A program made the position numbers and the translations under genes. DNA of 64,000 bases from Neoceratodus forsteri (taxonomy: Eukaryota; Chordata; Ceratodontiformes; Ceratodontidae). Position 1 is the first letter of the stretch; every line of letters begins with the position of its first letter. The stretch lies in contig CM057459.1 of assembly GCA_016271365.2 (NCBI GenBank), positions 493,719,501-493,783,500 of the forward strand, given 5' to 3'. Positions 42,180 to 54,800 of this stretch are shown here, piece by piece. The notes beneath the pieces were generated by a model, which had not been told where the DNA came from, did no database searches, and was given only the letters and a program-made list of their open reading frames with translations.

Positions 42180-44683
42180 AAACATAGAAACATAGAATTT
42201 GACGGCAGATAAGGACCGCTTGGCCCACCTAGTCTGCCCATTTCCCTACCTGATGGATAAGCTGCAGATTCTAGTTAATCAACAGCTTACTTCCTCCTGT
42301 CCCCCACTAGAATTGCCTTATGCCTGTCCCATGCATTCTTGAATTCTCCCACTGTTCCTGACTCCACAACTCCTCAAGAAGGCTGTTCCATGCATCCACA
42401 ATCCTCTCTGTAAAAATATATTTTCTAACATTACTTCTGAGCCATCCCCCCATTATCTTCAAATTGTGCCCCCTTGTTCTTGCACATCTCTTCTTCTGAA
42501 AGATACTACCCTCTTGTACTTTGTTAATTCCCTTGAGATACTTGAAAGTTTCTATCATGTCCCTCCTTTCCTCAAGGGTATACATATTAAGCTGCTATAG
42601 TGTCTCCTCGTATGTCTTGTGATGCAGACCCTGCACCATTTTGGTTGCCCTCCTCTGAACAGACTCCACTCTGTCTATGTCTTTGCGGAGATGGGGTCTC
42701 CAGAATTGCACACAGTACTCCAGATGGGGTCTCACTAACTGTCTGTACAGAGGGATAACAACTTCCTGTTTCCTACTGTTGATGCCTCTCCCTATGCATC
42801 CCAGTATCCCCCCCTGCCCTCCTTACTGCCTTCTCACATTGCTTGCCAACCTTTAGGTCATCTGATATAATTACTCCTAGGTCTCTTTCAGTTTTTGTTA
42901 TTGTTATTAACTCACCCCATTGTGTACTCTTCCCCTGGGTTTTTGTTTCCCAGATGCATTACATTGCACTTCTTTGCATTGAATCTGAGCTGCCACATAT
43001 TTGACCATTCCTCCAACCTTGCCAAGTCTCTTTTCATTCTTTCCACTCCACCTTGTGTATCAACCCTGTTGCAGATCTTTGTGTCATCTGCAAAGAGACA
43101 TACCTTTCCTTCCAGGTGCTCTCCAATGTCACTTATAAAGACATTAAAGAGGACGGTCCCAGTACCAAATCCTGTGGTACCCCGCTAGTTACCCTCCTTT
43201 CTTCACTGTGGACTCTGTTTATTATTACCCTTTGTGTCCTTTTGTCCAGCCAGTTTTTTATCCAGGCTACCACCTTGGGACCCACTCTAAGGCTGGCTAA
43301 CTTGTATATTAATCTTTTGTGTGAGACTGTGTCAAATGCCTTGCTAAAATCTAGGTAGGCCATATCCACAGCCCCTCCCTGGTCTACCACTTTGGTCACC
43401 CAGTCAAAGAAATCTATTAGGTTCATCTGACATGACCTTCCTGCTGTAAAACCATGCTGCCTTGGGTCCTGTGACCCACTGGCCTCTAGGTACTCAACAA
43501 TTCTTTCCTTCGGAAGTGATTCCATCATTTTCTCTACCACTGAAGTCAGACTAACTGGTCTGTAGTTTCCTGCCTTTGTCCTGCTCCCACTTTTGTGAAG
43601 TGGAATCACATTTGCACTCCTCCAGTCCTCAGGTACCACCCATCCTCCCATGACTTGTTAAAGAGAGTAGTCAGTGGTGTTACTAGTTCTACCCTTAGTT
43701 CTTTTAGAATTCTTGGGTGAATCCCATCAGGCCCCATTGCTTAGTCCACCCTCAGTTTCAAGAGTTCTTTCAAAACCCTTTCTTCTGTGAATGGACTGGT
43801 ATCAACCCCCCTTATTCAGAGTTTCTCCCTTGTTTGGTTTAGGTACCTCCCCCTCCTCTTCCGTTGTGAATACTGAGCAGAAATATTCATTCAGTATCCC
43901 TGCTTTTTCACTGTCACTCTCTGCCACATTCCTCCCCTTTATTAAGTCTCTGTATCCCTCCCTTGGTCTTTCTTCTCTCCCTAATGTACCTATAAAAGGC
44001 TTTATTCCCCTTCTTAACAGAGTTGGCTACCTTTTCCTCAGTTTGTGCCTTTGCTATTCTGACTGCCATCCCTGCCTCCTTCTGCTTTAACTGATAAAGT
44101 TCTCTGCCCTGCTCCTTCTGTGTTTCCTTATATTTCCTGAATGCTATCCTTTTCTCCTTAACCATCCCTGCAACCTCTTTTGAGAACCATAGTGTTTTTT
44201 TCCTTCATTTTGTTTTGTTGATTTGCTTCACACAAAGGCTTGTTGCCTCTGCGATGGCTGTTTTGATTATTCCCCATTGTTGCTCCACCCCTCCTTCTTG
44301 CCCATTTTCTAGTGCTTTTCTGAGGCACTCTCTCATTTTCCCAAAATCAGCCTTCCTAAAGTCCAGTACTCTTGTTTTTATATGGCTTGACTCTATGGCT
44401 GTGTTTATTGTGAACCACACTGTTTGGTGGTCACTTGTTCCCATATGGCTACCCACTTCTAAATCTGAGATCCTTTCTCCTTTCCCATTTGAGAGTACCA
44501 GGCTTAAGATTGCTCCCTCCCTACTGGGTTCCAACACTAGCTGTCTGAGGCATGCCCTCTGTAGGGCATCAAGAATGATCCTGCTCTTGGATGTGCCTGC
44601 AGCAAAGGTATTCCCATTAACATCTGGCATATTCAGGTCCCCCATTAACAATATTTCCCATTTTTCTGCCATTTTAAGGATGC
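42180..44683 (-). pseudogene. CR1 LINE (copy 1), 3' part: EN C-half, RT, C-terminus
   Basis: Minus strand from 44,683: endonuclease second half (44,672-44,205: WEILLMGDLNMPDVNG, SDLEVGSHMGTSDHQTVWF with the GDxN and SDH active-site blocks), linker, RT (43,651-43,133: VPEDWRSANVIPLHKSG, YRPVSLTSVVEKMME, AYLDFSKAFDTVSHKRL, RRVTSGVPQ; CLFADDTK with an intact FADD near 43,085), and C-terminus (42,585-42,307: MYTLEERRDMIETFKYLKGI). The 3' end GCAGACTAGGTGGGCC..CTTATCTGCCGTCAAA and TCTATGTTTCTATG is at 42,180. It lies inside the gypsy element. Its 5' part resumes at 51,058 after the L1. Frameshifts are several. Confidence 0.95.
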
Positions 44684-45094
44684 CTTCTATAATTTCCTTT
44701 TTTTTTAAATTCTCTTTTTATTCATTTTCAGTTACTATTACAGCAATCTGGTAATTACAATAAGGAAAAAAGAACAGTATTACACACATTCCAATAATTG
44801 AACATTGAAAGCAAGCATAGAAGATCCAAACACCCCACACCACCCCTCCCCACCCCAAGGAAGGTGTCGCCACTGAGGAAGAAAGAAAGAAAGACAATAT
44901 CACATTCATAGATAAGGGAGGAGACTAACTGACCCAGAAAAATGAACCAGATAGCAGCCAGATAATAGAACCCAGAGGAATAAATAGTCCTACTGATAAC
45001 TAGTTCTTGGATATTGAGAGAGCATTCCAGAGAGACCAGAGGGAGAGAATATACCCCGGAGTCAAGCGAGCCAGAATATGCCTGAAGATCACAG

Positions 45095-48000
45095 TCAATG
45101 AAGATACAGGGCATATAATTTGCCCCATTTTTTCTGAAAAGCTAAGGGAGAGAGTCTGGTATTGGCAATCAACTTCTCAACTTTAAAACACAGGGACATT
45201 TCTTCCACCCAGTCCATATACGAGAGCTCTAGATTATCTAACCAGTGGCGAAGCACTAACCTCTTAACCACCATTGAAATGAGAGCCATATGGTATCTTC
45301 TCTCTGACGTTGATACCCGAATAAATGCCTAGAATGCAGATCTCAAGAGTGAAGAGATCTTGCAGACCTAGGATAGGATCTAGATTATCCCGAATGGCCT
45401 TCCATAGTGGGGCTACTTTGGAACAATACCAGAAAATATGGGGAGGGTTGCCCTGATCTTCACCACATCTGAAGCAATTAGAGATACTAGAATGATCAAA
45501 TTTCGCTTTTTGGGCCGGCGTAATGTACATGTTGTTAACAATAAAATATTGAATTAGTCTATTTTTGTTGAGAGTATTATATATATGCAAATCTTTCCAG
45601 ACTTGACTCCATGTAGACAAAGGATCTAAAGGAGGTAGAGACCAAGACTTGGAGCCGGCCAAAGGGGCAGTGAAATTAAGCTTCATAGGTGCAGATACAA
45701 CTTAGACACCCCATGAGGCTCAACCGCACATTCTTTAATCATCCTTAGTAACGGTTTGATGGCGGATGTTGGTACTGTTACCCCAAACTCATTGTAGACC
45801 AAATGTTTTAATTGATATGCTTTAAAAATCATTTGGGGAGGAATATTTAGAGCTAACAGAAGGTCATCTACTGACCCTGGGCCTCCTTGTACATAAAGGT
45901 CCTCCACTAAGAGCCCCTGAAGTTGGGGTAGCCACTTCAGAGATAAAAAATCGGTCCCTATTTTGATATTAGGGTTAGAGACCAAGGGTTGTCCAGGATC
46001 CTTAACATATCTAATTCTAGAAGTAGCATAAAATTGATTGAGTACCTTAACCGTGGTACCCACTGGTGACTCTTGGATACAGCTAGGTAGAGTTGATAAC
46101 TGACAGTAAAATAGACTAGAGGGGTCTATGTTACAATGTTTAATGAGATCAAGATCCAAGTTTATCCACAGAGGGGGGGATGTTATATTCATTCCTCCGA
46201 GCCATTTACCAGCTTTAACTACATGACTAGCCCAGTAGTAGTACTCAAATTAGGAGCAGAGACCCCCATATCTTTGGGCAGACATTGGTGCCTCGCTTCT
46301 GGGAGGCTTGTGGTTCCAAATAAAGCCAGTCAGGATCGAGTGAACTTTCTTGAAAAAGGATTTGGGCAGCCAGATGTCTAACAGGTTCAGGGGGTAGAAG
46401 AGGCGAGGCAAAATATTCATTTTGATAATACTGATACGGGCCCCAACTGATAGCGGGAGTTTACCCCATCTTTGTAGATCAGAATAAATTTTATCTACCA
46501 GATCATCCAGATTGAGTTTCCTAACCAAAGCAGGGTCCCGAGCCAAGTAAATCCCAAGATATTTGAGGTGGGAAGAGGCCCATTTCATCCCAAAATGGGA
46601 TATGGAGGCCTGAGATAGGTGGATATTGAGAGGAAAAATCTCAGACTTGGCCAAATTAAGTTTGTAATTGGATACTTCCCCAAATTGTCCAATTATGTCC
46701 AATACCTTTCGTAGGGAGTCTACTGGGTTGGTTAACTGTAAAAGGATACATCTGCAAACACGGATATTGTGGATGTTCGCTGGGAAATGACACACCCCTG
46801 GATCCCCGGAGCAGATTTGAGATTGAGCAACAGGGGTTCCAGATAGAGATTGAAGAGGTATGGCGATAAAGGACAACCCTGCCGGGTGCCTGAGAGTAAC
46901 CTGATATGGGATGAGAAGACACCATTGCAATAGATTTTGGCCGAAGGGTCTTTGTACAAGGCCTTCGTCCAATGTATAAACCTCTCCGGGAAACCAAACT
47001 TAGCCATAGTACACCATAAAAAATCCCATTTGACCCGGTCGAATGCCTTCTTTGCATCCAAGGCGACTAGTGCCATGGGAACCTGAGAAGCCTGAGCCGC
47101 CTGGAAAACATGAGAAAGCACTCTCATGTGGTCCGCAGCCGATCTGCCCTGTACAAAACCTACTTGCTCACTGCTCAAAAGTGATAACCAAATTGTTTAA
47201 TACGTGAAGCCAAAATCTTAGACAGTATTTTGATATCACAATTGAGCAGTGAGATGGGTCTATAGTTAGCTGGATCCAGGGAGGGTTTATCTGTTTTAGG
47301 ATCAGGATAATAATAGCTTCCAACAAGGATGGGTCCAATAATTCCGAAGATAGTAAGTAATTATAAACTTCCAGAAGTGTTGGGGCCAGATCCTGACAAA
47401 AAACCTTATAGAAGTTGGCGGGTAAGCCATCAGGTCTGGGAGCTTTATCCGGCGAAAGACTATGGATGGCCTCCTCAACCTCCTTTAAGGATAGAGGGGT
47501 AGAAAGAAAAGCTATTTGGTCATCGAAAAGATGAGGTGGGGAGATTGATTTAAAGACAGATTCTATGGTAGACTGGAGGGGGGGTTGTCGCGACCCCATA
47601 CAAATTTTGATAAAACATTCTAAAAACTTCCACAATATCCCTGGGCATTGTCTTAATGGAACCATCTTGAGCTTCCAAAGCTGGGACTAGTCTGAGTTCT
47701 CCGCTTCCTAAGTTTTAAGGTCAAGAGCCTGCCTTGGCTTCTCCTTGATCTAAGTATTTAGCTTTGTTCTCAGCAGAGCTAGCTCAGTCTTTTCCCGATT
47801 AGTCCCTCATACTCATTTTTAAGTTTGTGAGCTGATCCAGACATTTAAGGGATTTAGAGGAAGCAAGGGAGTCCTCTGCCTCCTTAATCTGGCCTGACAG
47901 CAGAAGGAATTTTTGAGTCCTGAGTTTCTTCCTCTTGGAGGAAATTTTGATGAATTCTCCTCTCAGGAAACATTTTAGAGAACACCAAAGGATATCCATC

Positions 48001-48850
48001 CTGGATACTGAACCACGGTTAATATCCAGAAATTCTCCAATGAGGGTTCTAATCTGGGCAAGGGAATGTACGTCTTTTAGTATCTGATTATTAAGTTTCC
48101 ATATTGTGTCCCGCTGTGTCAGGGAGGAAGGAGCAAAACGAAACCATACTAGGGCATGGTCAGAAATTACTATGGGCTCAGTGCCTACTAAGGTTGTATT
48201 AGGCATGAGGGAGGTACTAATTAAAAAATAGTCCAACCTGGACCATGAATTGTGCGTCGGGGAGAAAAAGGTATAACTCCTGTTAAAAGGGTGTAGAGTC
48301 CTCCACGGATCCACTAAACCTAACATACTAGCTAAGTCCCTGAGCCAGTTGTGCAGGAGATGGAGGCTTCAGGGGCCTATAGGTTCTGTCCAGTTCTTGC
48401 GATGGGGCTATATTCCAGTCCCCTCTCAGAACCAAGGGAATTGGCAGAAAGGCACTTAATTTATCAACTAAATGCATAATAAAACAAGCAACCCCTCCAA
48501 CAGGGCCATAAACAGAGCCCAAAACTATGGCGGAATTATACAGAGAACCCTTCACCAAGATATATCTGCCCTCTGGGTCTTGGATAGTTTTGTCTGGATT
48601 AAAGGGTATACTTTTTTTAACCATAATAGCAACTCCCCTAGCTTCCGACGAGTCACCAGCAACATAAATTTGGGAAAATCCTTTAACCTTCAACAACTTG
48701 GTTTCAGCCCCTGTTATGTGAGTCTCTTGCAGGAACAGAATATCAACTCCAAGCAACGAGCAGTTAAACAATACTCAGGACCTCTTCTTGGTCTCTCTGA
48801 TACCTCTTACATTCCAACTGGCTATTTTAACAAAGTCCATAGCCATCTTC
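45095..48850 (-). pseudogene. L1 ORF2 (endonuclease-RT), frameshifted
   Basis: Endonuclease (48,771-48,100): VDILFLQETHI, VYGP, LRGDWNIAP, SRLDYFLIS, ISDHALV, all catalytic blocks present. Linker/fingers (47,665-47,400): SLSPDKAPRPDGLPANFYK. RT (47,178-46,732): GFVQGRSAADHM, ALDAKKAFDRVKWDFL, GTRQGCPLSPYLF, then VFA followed by a frameshift inside the FADD box (near 46,755). Downstream YLGIYLARDPALV and LPRLFYPLNL, and at 45,480-45,430 a C-terminal Cys motif CFRCGEDQGNPPHIFWYC (CX2CX8HX4C). At least five frame breaks. Without ORF2 this copy could only be mobilised in trans. Confidence 0.93.
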
Positions 48851-48879
48851 TAGGAACCCGAATACATATAGAATGAACT

Positions 48880-49938
48880 GCTCCCAGATACCCCAACTAA
48901 TTCCCATCAGTGATGACACCTTCTGTCCCCCAATAACCCAAAGCGCCGCCTCGGTAAGTACAAATAAAGGTATATGTCCACCAGATAACAATAAAGTAAC
49001 TTTGCATCACAAAATAAACAGAATTAGATGGTGGATCCCACAAGCCCCAATAGTAACAACAATGGGCGGCCCCCTCCCCACCCACTATCCAACAACTACT
49101 ATGTGTAAAATATGCAATCACTATCCTCTCTAAAACCAACAACCAACATGACAAACATACCCAATACCACCGGTTTCCCCCAGGTACCCCAAGTGTCCCC
49201 TTGAAGTGACATTATTAAATCCAACAGCCCATATAGCCCGCACCCAATCAGTTAACAACCAGACTCCAAGGAGAGAAATAGAACATATAAGAAGCCCCAT
49301 AATAGGTACCCACACAAACCCCAATAGATTGCAAAGCATGGCTCTGAGCTGCCTAACCATACGAACCCCACCGCAGCAAGCGTAAAAAATAATAAAAAAA
49401 AATAGGAACAATCGGAGTCCTTCCAATAATTCAGTCAGCCAGTCCAGAAATAGTGAAAAATTTCGATACCTGAAAAGGGCACATTAAAGAAGAGGGTCCA
49501 CTTCTCATGACCTCCCTGCTCGCATATAGACCGGAAGACTAGAAGGAAAAGATACGGGGAAGGGTTTGGAGGTGGACCAAATGGTACGACTGCAAATACG
49601 TCCTCCGGAAACTGATCCCATGCGAGTCAGTACCCCATGAGCTAATGATGAGAATGGACGTAGCGGGAATCGACTACAGGCCGAGTAGGCCTCACCACCA
49701 TGACCCTTCAGGCCTACCACCACGCGGGATCCCCCGGAAGGACACCCCTGTGAAAGAGCAAGGTAATCACCACCGGGAGCATAAGACAGTAGCGGGGGAA
49801 AGCCTACGAACACAGTATGGTATAATATTAGTCAAAATAGTAAAAATCAGAGGGAGATCTATTACAAAGGCAGCAACCCTACTTAACAGCTAAACATCCC
49901 GCCATAGAGTTCTCTTAATATAAGTATTATTATTTATG
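48880..49938 (-). other. L1 inter-ORF region
   Basis: About 1 kb between ORF1 stop and the first ORF2 motifs. It is unusually long for L1. Short frames here (49,130-49,426 with hydrophobic runs; 49,505-49,813) have no known domain. It may include a frame-broken ORF2 N-terminus or an insertion. Confidence 0.45.
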
Positions 49939-50832
49939 TCACTTAAACAGGTCCGGGAGTAATTTCGCCAGTTCAGCCAGTGCCTCCTCCGGATTTTCAT
50001 AGGGGTACCATGCGTCTTCCACTTGTAGTAGCAGTTTAGCAGGATAATTCATCCTGAAGGCTTTTCCTGCAGCAATTAATTTTTTAACCACTGGATGGAA
50101 GGCAGCTCTTTTCTGTCGCACCTCATGAGGGAGATCCTGGGTGATCCTAAGTTTGGTGTCGTTCCATAATATAGCTTCCAGTTCCTTCACTTTGGTAAGA
50201 ACATGCTGGCGCTCCAGATAACTTAAAAACTTTACAATGACAGGCCTGGGGGGAGCCGAAGGAGGAGGTCTGGGTCTGAGAGATTTATGGGCTCTCTCAA
50301 TATGATATTGCTGGTGGATGGGTGAGGGGCCCACTACCTTGTTGAAGAAGTGTTGAATAAATCGCAGGGTATCGCTCCCCTCCTCTAACTCTGGGAGCCC
50401 CAAGATCAACACATTGTTCCTCCGACTTCGCCCCTCCAAGTCTTCGGTTTTCAACTGGAGTTTTTGTATTTGTTGTCGGAGCCTAATGATTTCGGGATCT
50501 GTTTTCTGTTGCCACTTCTCCATGGACGTCATTCTGGATTCTGAGTCGCTCACTCTCCTCGAGAGATCCGCGAAGTCTTGTCTCAGTGACTTAATTTCTT
50601 TTGAGATCTCCTGGAGGGCATCTTTAAAGAGGGATAGCTCCTCAAGAAAGCGTTCTTCCATCAACATTGTACTAGTAATTGTACTAGGTCCTCCACTGGT
50701 GGGGTGCTTAGCCATCGAAGTCATGTTTACATTACTATTTCTGGCTTTTTTGGAGGCTTTTTCTGGCGAGGTAGGAGGGGTATGCTTGACTCCTGCAGCC
50801 TTCATGTCTGTTTCTGCCATCGCAATCAGCAA
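49939..50832 (-). CDS. L1 ORF1 protein, open reading frame intact
   Basis: A 297-codon open frame. Residues 1-55 are polar and disordered (Lys/Ser/Pro/Thr-rich). About 56-130 is a coiled coil (LMEERFLEELSLFKDAL, EISKEIKSLRQDF, LRQQIQKLQLKTEDLE) that would trimerise the protein. About 135-220 is the RRM: RRNNVLILGLPELEEG and RPVIVKFLSYLERQHVLTK. About 225-297 is the C-terminal domain: ITQDLPHEVRQKRAAFHPVV and AFRMNYPAKLLLQV. This is the Transposase_22-type nucleic-acid chaperone of L1. Length is a little shorter than human ORF1p (338). The ATG at 50,832 is followed by a second Met four codons on; either could start. The first in-frame start is used here. Confidence 0.92.
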   Translation of the reverse strand: MLIAMAETDMKAAGVKHTPPTSPEKASKKARNSNVNMTSMAKHPTSGGPSTITSTMLMEERFLEELSLFKDALQEISKEIKSLRQDFADLSRRVSDSESRMTSMEKWQQKTDPEIIRLRQQIQKLQLKTEDLEGRSRRNNVLILGLPELEEGSDTLRFIQHFFNKVVGPSPIHQQYHIERAHKSLRPRPPPSAPPRPVIVKFLSYLERQHVLTKVKELEAILWNDTKLRITQDLPHEVRQKRAAFHPVVKKLIAAGKAFRMNYPAKLLLQVEDAWYPYENPEEALAELAKLLPDLFK

Positions 50833-50999
50833 TTAGAGCAATCCACACGACTATCTCAGACCCCAGAGATCTCCTGATGTTAGCAAGGCTTTTCCACCCG
50901 TTTAAGGCTTAATTAGTGGCTTTATAGCAGTAAAAAGATGGTATTTGTGAGGGGGAAGGCAGGAGCTCTACAGCAAGCAGCCTCTCAGCACCACTGCAT

Positions 51000-51005
51000 C
51001 ACGTG
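51000..51005. promoter_or_regulatory. CACGTG E-box at the L1 5' end
   Basis: A palindromic CACGTG within ATCACGTGAT, about 15 bp inside the L1 5' end. A 5' UTR promoter element is plausible by position only. Confidence 0.3.
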
Positions 51006-51057
51006 ATCTCTTGGAATAAATTGTTCTATAGAATAAAATATCTTCTATCATTTCCTT

Positions 51058-51332
51058 GTCCATTTCCTCACCCATAGTGACTCATCAATTTCCTGTTTAC
51101 TCTTTAGTTCTGTTGCTTTAATCCTTTCCCTTATATAGAGAGCTACTCCTCCTCCTCTTTTACCCACCCTGTCCCTCTTGTAGACTGTGTATCCTGGTAT
51201 GTTGACATCCCAGTCATGGTTCTCTGTGTACCATGTTTCAGTGACTGCCACAATATCCTGGCATCCCTCTTCCATCAAGGCCACTAGTTCAGGGAGCTTG
51301 TTGCACAGACTGTGAGCATTGGTACTCATCAC
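51058..51332 (-). pseudogene. CR1 (copy 1) endonuclease N-half
   Basis: Minus-strand STNAHSLCNKLPELVALM, DIVAVTETWYTENHDW (TETW active-site Glu) and YKRDRVGKRGGGVALYIRE form the first half of the APE endonuclease, ending where the L1 target duplication begins. It joins the second half at 44,672 across the L1. Confidence 0.95.
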
Positions 51333-51459
51333 CCTCCATTTATTTTTTATGACCGTATCCCTTTTAGCCCCATCCCTGTCCTTAACACCTTTTTCTGCAT
51401 TTACCCCTGTACTGCTCCCTACTGACTTCTTACCTTGGTGTTTACCTCTCTAACTTCTG

Positions 51460-51870
51460 TGTTTTGTTGGGGGAGGCTGGGATTTCCCTGCTACTTTTCA
51501 GTGCCTACCACCTTGGCTAGTTTAAATGCTTGACAATGAAGCATTTAAACCTGTCAGCTAGGATCCTGGTTCCCCCCCCCCCGGAGAAATGCAGACCATC
51601 GCGCCAGTATAAGCCTGCATCCCTTCAGGTGGCTCCCCAGTCCCCAATGAAGCCAAATTCCTGAGCTTCACACAGTTTTCAACCATTCATTGAATCCCAT
51701 GGTGTGGAATACCCTAGCATCATCTTTGCCATAGACAGGCAGCACCTCTGAGAAGGTTACTGTACATGCTACTTGTCTAAGGCCCCTCCCCAGTGGGTCG
51801 CAAGTGATCACTGTATTTCGGGACTGGTATGACAAACACTTACCTGATGTGCCATTACAATCCCTGGAAG
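51460..51870 (-). pseudogene. CR1 (copy 1) ORF1 esterase remnant and inter-ORF region
   Basis: Minus strand about 51,830-51,540 reads LGRGLRQVACTVTFSEVLPV, then NEWLKTV, AQEFGFIGDWGAT, a stop, and AGLYWRDGLHFSGGGGN. DGLH with the preceding pattern is block V (Asp/His) of the SGNH esterase domain known from CR1-type ORF1 proteins. The Ser block is not present, so only the C-terminal half remains. The element ends near 51,870, beyond which gypsy sequence resumes. Confidence 0.7.
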
Positions 51871-54800
51871 GCCTACTTGTACGGGGGCTGAGCAACAAGT
51901 CTTAACCCTACCTAGGATATGTCTGCCTCTGGTTTTCTTTTCCTGCAACTGTAACTGATGTAGAGGTGCAAGTAGAGACACTGGCTCTAGTGTGTCCTCC
52001 CACCAGACTGTATGATGGGGTTTTCCTGTTAATTGGAACAAACGCCCACAGGTTTGGGAGACTAGCGCAACTCTGCCATGAGAAACAAGGGCAGCTGACT
52101 GGATGGGCCCTAAGAATTCCAGCCTTAGTAAAAAGGGCATATGACTTTCAACAGAAACCCAATGAAGTGGACCCAGATGAGCCAGTGAGGATAGTGTGGA
52201 AAAAGGAACCTGACTCCTTGGTATTGGCCCCCTATGCTCAGTGCACAATACATGGAGAAATCCACCTAAAGAGAAACGTAAAGAACAAAATATTAATGTT
52301 GGATGCACCAGGTGATGTAAAGTTGCCAGAAGGGTTATTGGTTAAACCCAGCATCTTGCCTGCCCGTGCCCATGCCTATGCATGATAAGTGATGATCCAG
52401 ATTTGAAATGTGTCAGATCGGGAGGTCTGGGTGAACAGTGGGTGAACTCTAGCTGCAGCACACTGTGTAGACACTGCAGTATTACCCAATAAGAAGTACT
52501 CTGGCCAAAAGGAGAGAGTGACCCTGGACTTATTTGACTTTGTTGATTCCCCACTGCCAGCTGAATGGAAGGTTAGGATTAGCAAGAAACTCGCCCAGAT
52601 AGACCAAGTCTTTTCATTAAAAGAATGGACATGGGGTGTGTCCAGGGTGCAGAGCATCATATACGCCTACATGATGACCGGCCATTTCAAGAGAGATCCT
52701 GACGCCTCACCCCAGCGGACATAGATGATGTGAGGAGACACCTGCAGGAAATGCTCGCTGCTGGCATGATACAGGAATCAAGGAGCCCATATGCCTCTCC
52801 CACTGTGGTTATGCATAAGAAGAATGGGTCAGTGAGAATGTGTGTTGATTATCGAGCCATGAACCGGTGGACTGTACCAGATCAAAACACCATGATCTGT
52901 ATACAAGATGCCCTGGATTGCTAGAATGGGAGCAAATGGTTCTCAGTTTTGGATCTTCGCAGCAGATATTACCAGATTCTGATGACCACAGAGGACCATG
53001 AGAAAACTGCCTTCATCTGTCCTTTGGGGTTCTATGAATTCCTGAGAATGCCACAGGAGATTTCGGGTGCCCCGGCCACCTGTCAGCAACTGATGGAATG
53101 TGCGGTGGAAGATATGAACTTGCTGGAATGTCTAGTGCACCTAGATGATGTTATTTTGTTCAGATGCACATTAGAGGAGCATGAGACCTGACTGTTTAAA
53201 GTCCCAGAGCAATTGGAAGACTTTGGCCTCAAGCTGTCCATTGACAAGTGCCAGTTTTTTCAAACTTCCGTGAAGTATGTGGGGCACATAGTATCTGCAG
53301 AAGGGATAGAGACCAATCCCAGTAACGTCTAGTCACTGACTACTTGGCCCCAGCCCCATAACTTGAAAGAACTACATTTCCTGGGGTTCTGTGGCTACTA
53401 CTGCAGGTTCATAAAAGACTATTCCAAGGTGATTCGCCCACTCCTGAATCTCACCGAGGGTTACCCCCCTACCAACTGTAAATACAAGAAAGGGTCTGTC
53501 AAAGAACCCGAGAAAGTATACTTATGAACAGGTGAACCTTTTGGGCCCCACTGGACACCCAAATGTGAAGCAGCCTTCCACGAAGTCATATACCAGCTCA
53601 TCCATGCGCCCATCCTCTCCCATGCTGACCCTACCAAGCCCTATGTGCTGCATATGGACACTAGTCTGCAGGGCCTAGGAGCTGTGCTGTATCAAGACCA
53701 TAAGGATGGTTTGAAACCAGTGGCTTTTGCCAGCAGGAGCTTGACCCCGACAGAACGAAACTATCCTGTGCACAAGCTGGAGTTCCTTGCCCTAAAATGG
53801 GCCATTGTTGATCAGTTTCATGAGTACCTCTATGGGGCAAAGATATTGGTGAAGACTGACAATAACCCGTTAACCTATGTACAGACTTCAGCTAAGTTGG
53901 ATGCCACTGGGCACAGGTGGCTCTCTGTTTTATCGACCTATGATTATGCTGTCGAATACAGGCCAGGATTGAACCATATTGATGCTGACACCCTGTCATG
54001 AAGACCAGTGTCCAAGAGTGATTGGGTCAGGTTGTCTGAACCTGACATCTGAGCATTGTGCCAATAGTTTGACAGAGATGAACAGATGTGTACGGACACA
54101 GTGGATTGTTTAGTAGATTGCTTGGGCCCTCCTGGTAGCTGCATATTGGCTGCCTATTGCCATTTCTGAGCTCTAGATATTAGTGCACTACCTCAATTTG
54201 ACAATGACAGCATCCATTGGTCTCAATCCCAAGATCCTATGATTCAGCCAGCACTTGATGCACTGCATGCAGGGAAGATGTGTCCCAGTTGCGTTCCCCT
54301 AACTTGTGAACTGCCCTATTGTTTAAAGAAGGCCCCAGGTTGAAGTTACACAATCAGTTGTTAAAGAGAGAAACAGTGGAATGCAGAGGTTGAGTAGACA
54401 AGCAGCAATTGGTCCTGCCCATGGCCTTTAAAGATTTGGTACTGAGGTCCCTCCACAATCACATGGGGCACCTCGGTATTAACAGAACTCTTGATCTGGT
54501 ATGATCTCAGTTCTACTGGCCCAAGATGGGGGCCGATGTTGAGCACCATGTAAAGACCTGCAGTCATTGACTGCAAAGGAAAGCCCTGCCTCAGAGGGCT
54601 GCCCCCTTGTCAATATTACTATCAGCACCCCCATGGAACTGGTCTGCATAGACTTTTTGTGTTTAGAACCTGATCAGTGGAATATTGGCAATGTGTTAGT
54701 GGTTATGGATCATTTCACACAGTATGCACAAGCTTTTCCAACTAAAGATCAAAAGGCCTCTACCGTGGCCAAGGTGCTGTGGAAAATGTCTTTATCCACT

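Larger units (their letters stand above)
44684..51057 (-). mobile_element. L1 LINE, near full length, inserted in CR1
   Basis: Target duplication CTTCTATMATTTCCTT occurs at 44,684-44,699 and 51,042-51,057 (15 of 16 identical), and the uninterrupted CR1 sequence (CTTCTATCATTTCCTTGTCC) is seen in the second CR1 at 63,797. The 3' A-tail is the T-run at 44,697-44,706. Gene order on the minus strand: 5' UTR (51,041-50,833, with palindromic CACGTG at 51,000-51,005), ORF1 (50,832-49,939, open), spacer, ORF2 (about 48,850-45,100, broken). Complete length with target duplication shows this was a full-length retrotransposition event. Confidence 0.95.

Noticed and set aside
44215..44754. 179-codon plus-strand frame
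   Set aside because: Antisense shadow of the CR1 endonuclease on the minus strand; the same shadow appears in CR1 copy 2 near 63,321-63,560.
48472..48876. 134-codon plus-strand frame
   Set aside because: Antisense shadow of the L1 endonuclease on the minus strand.
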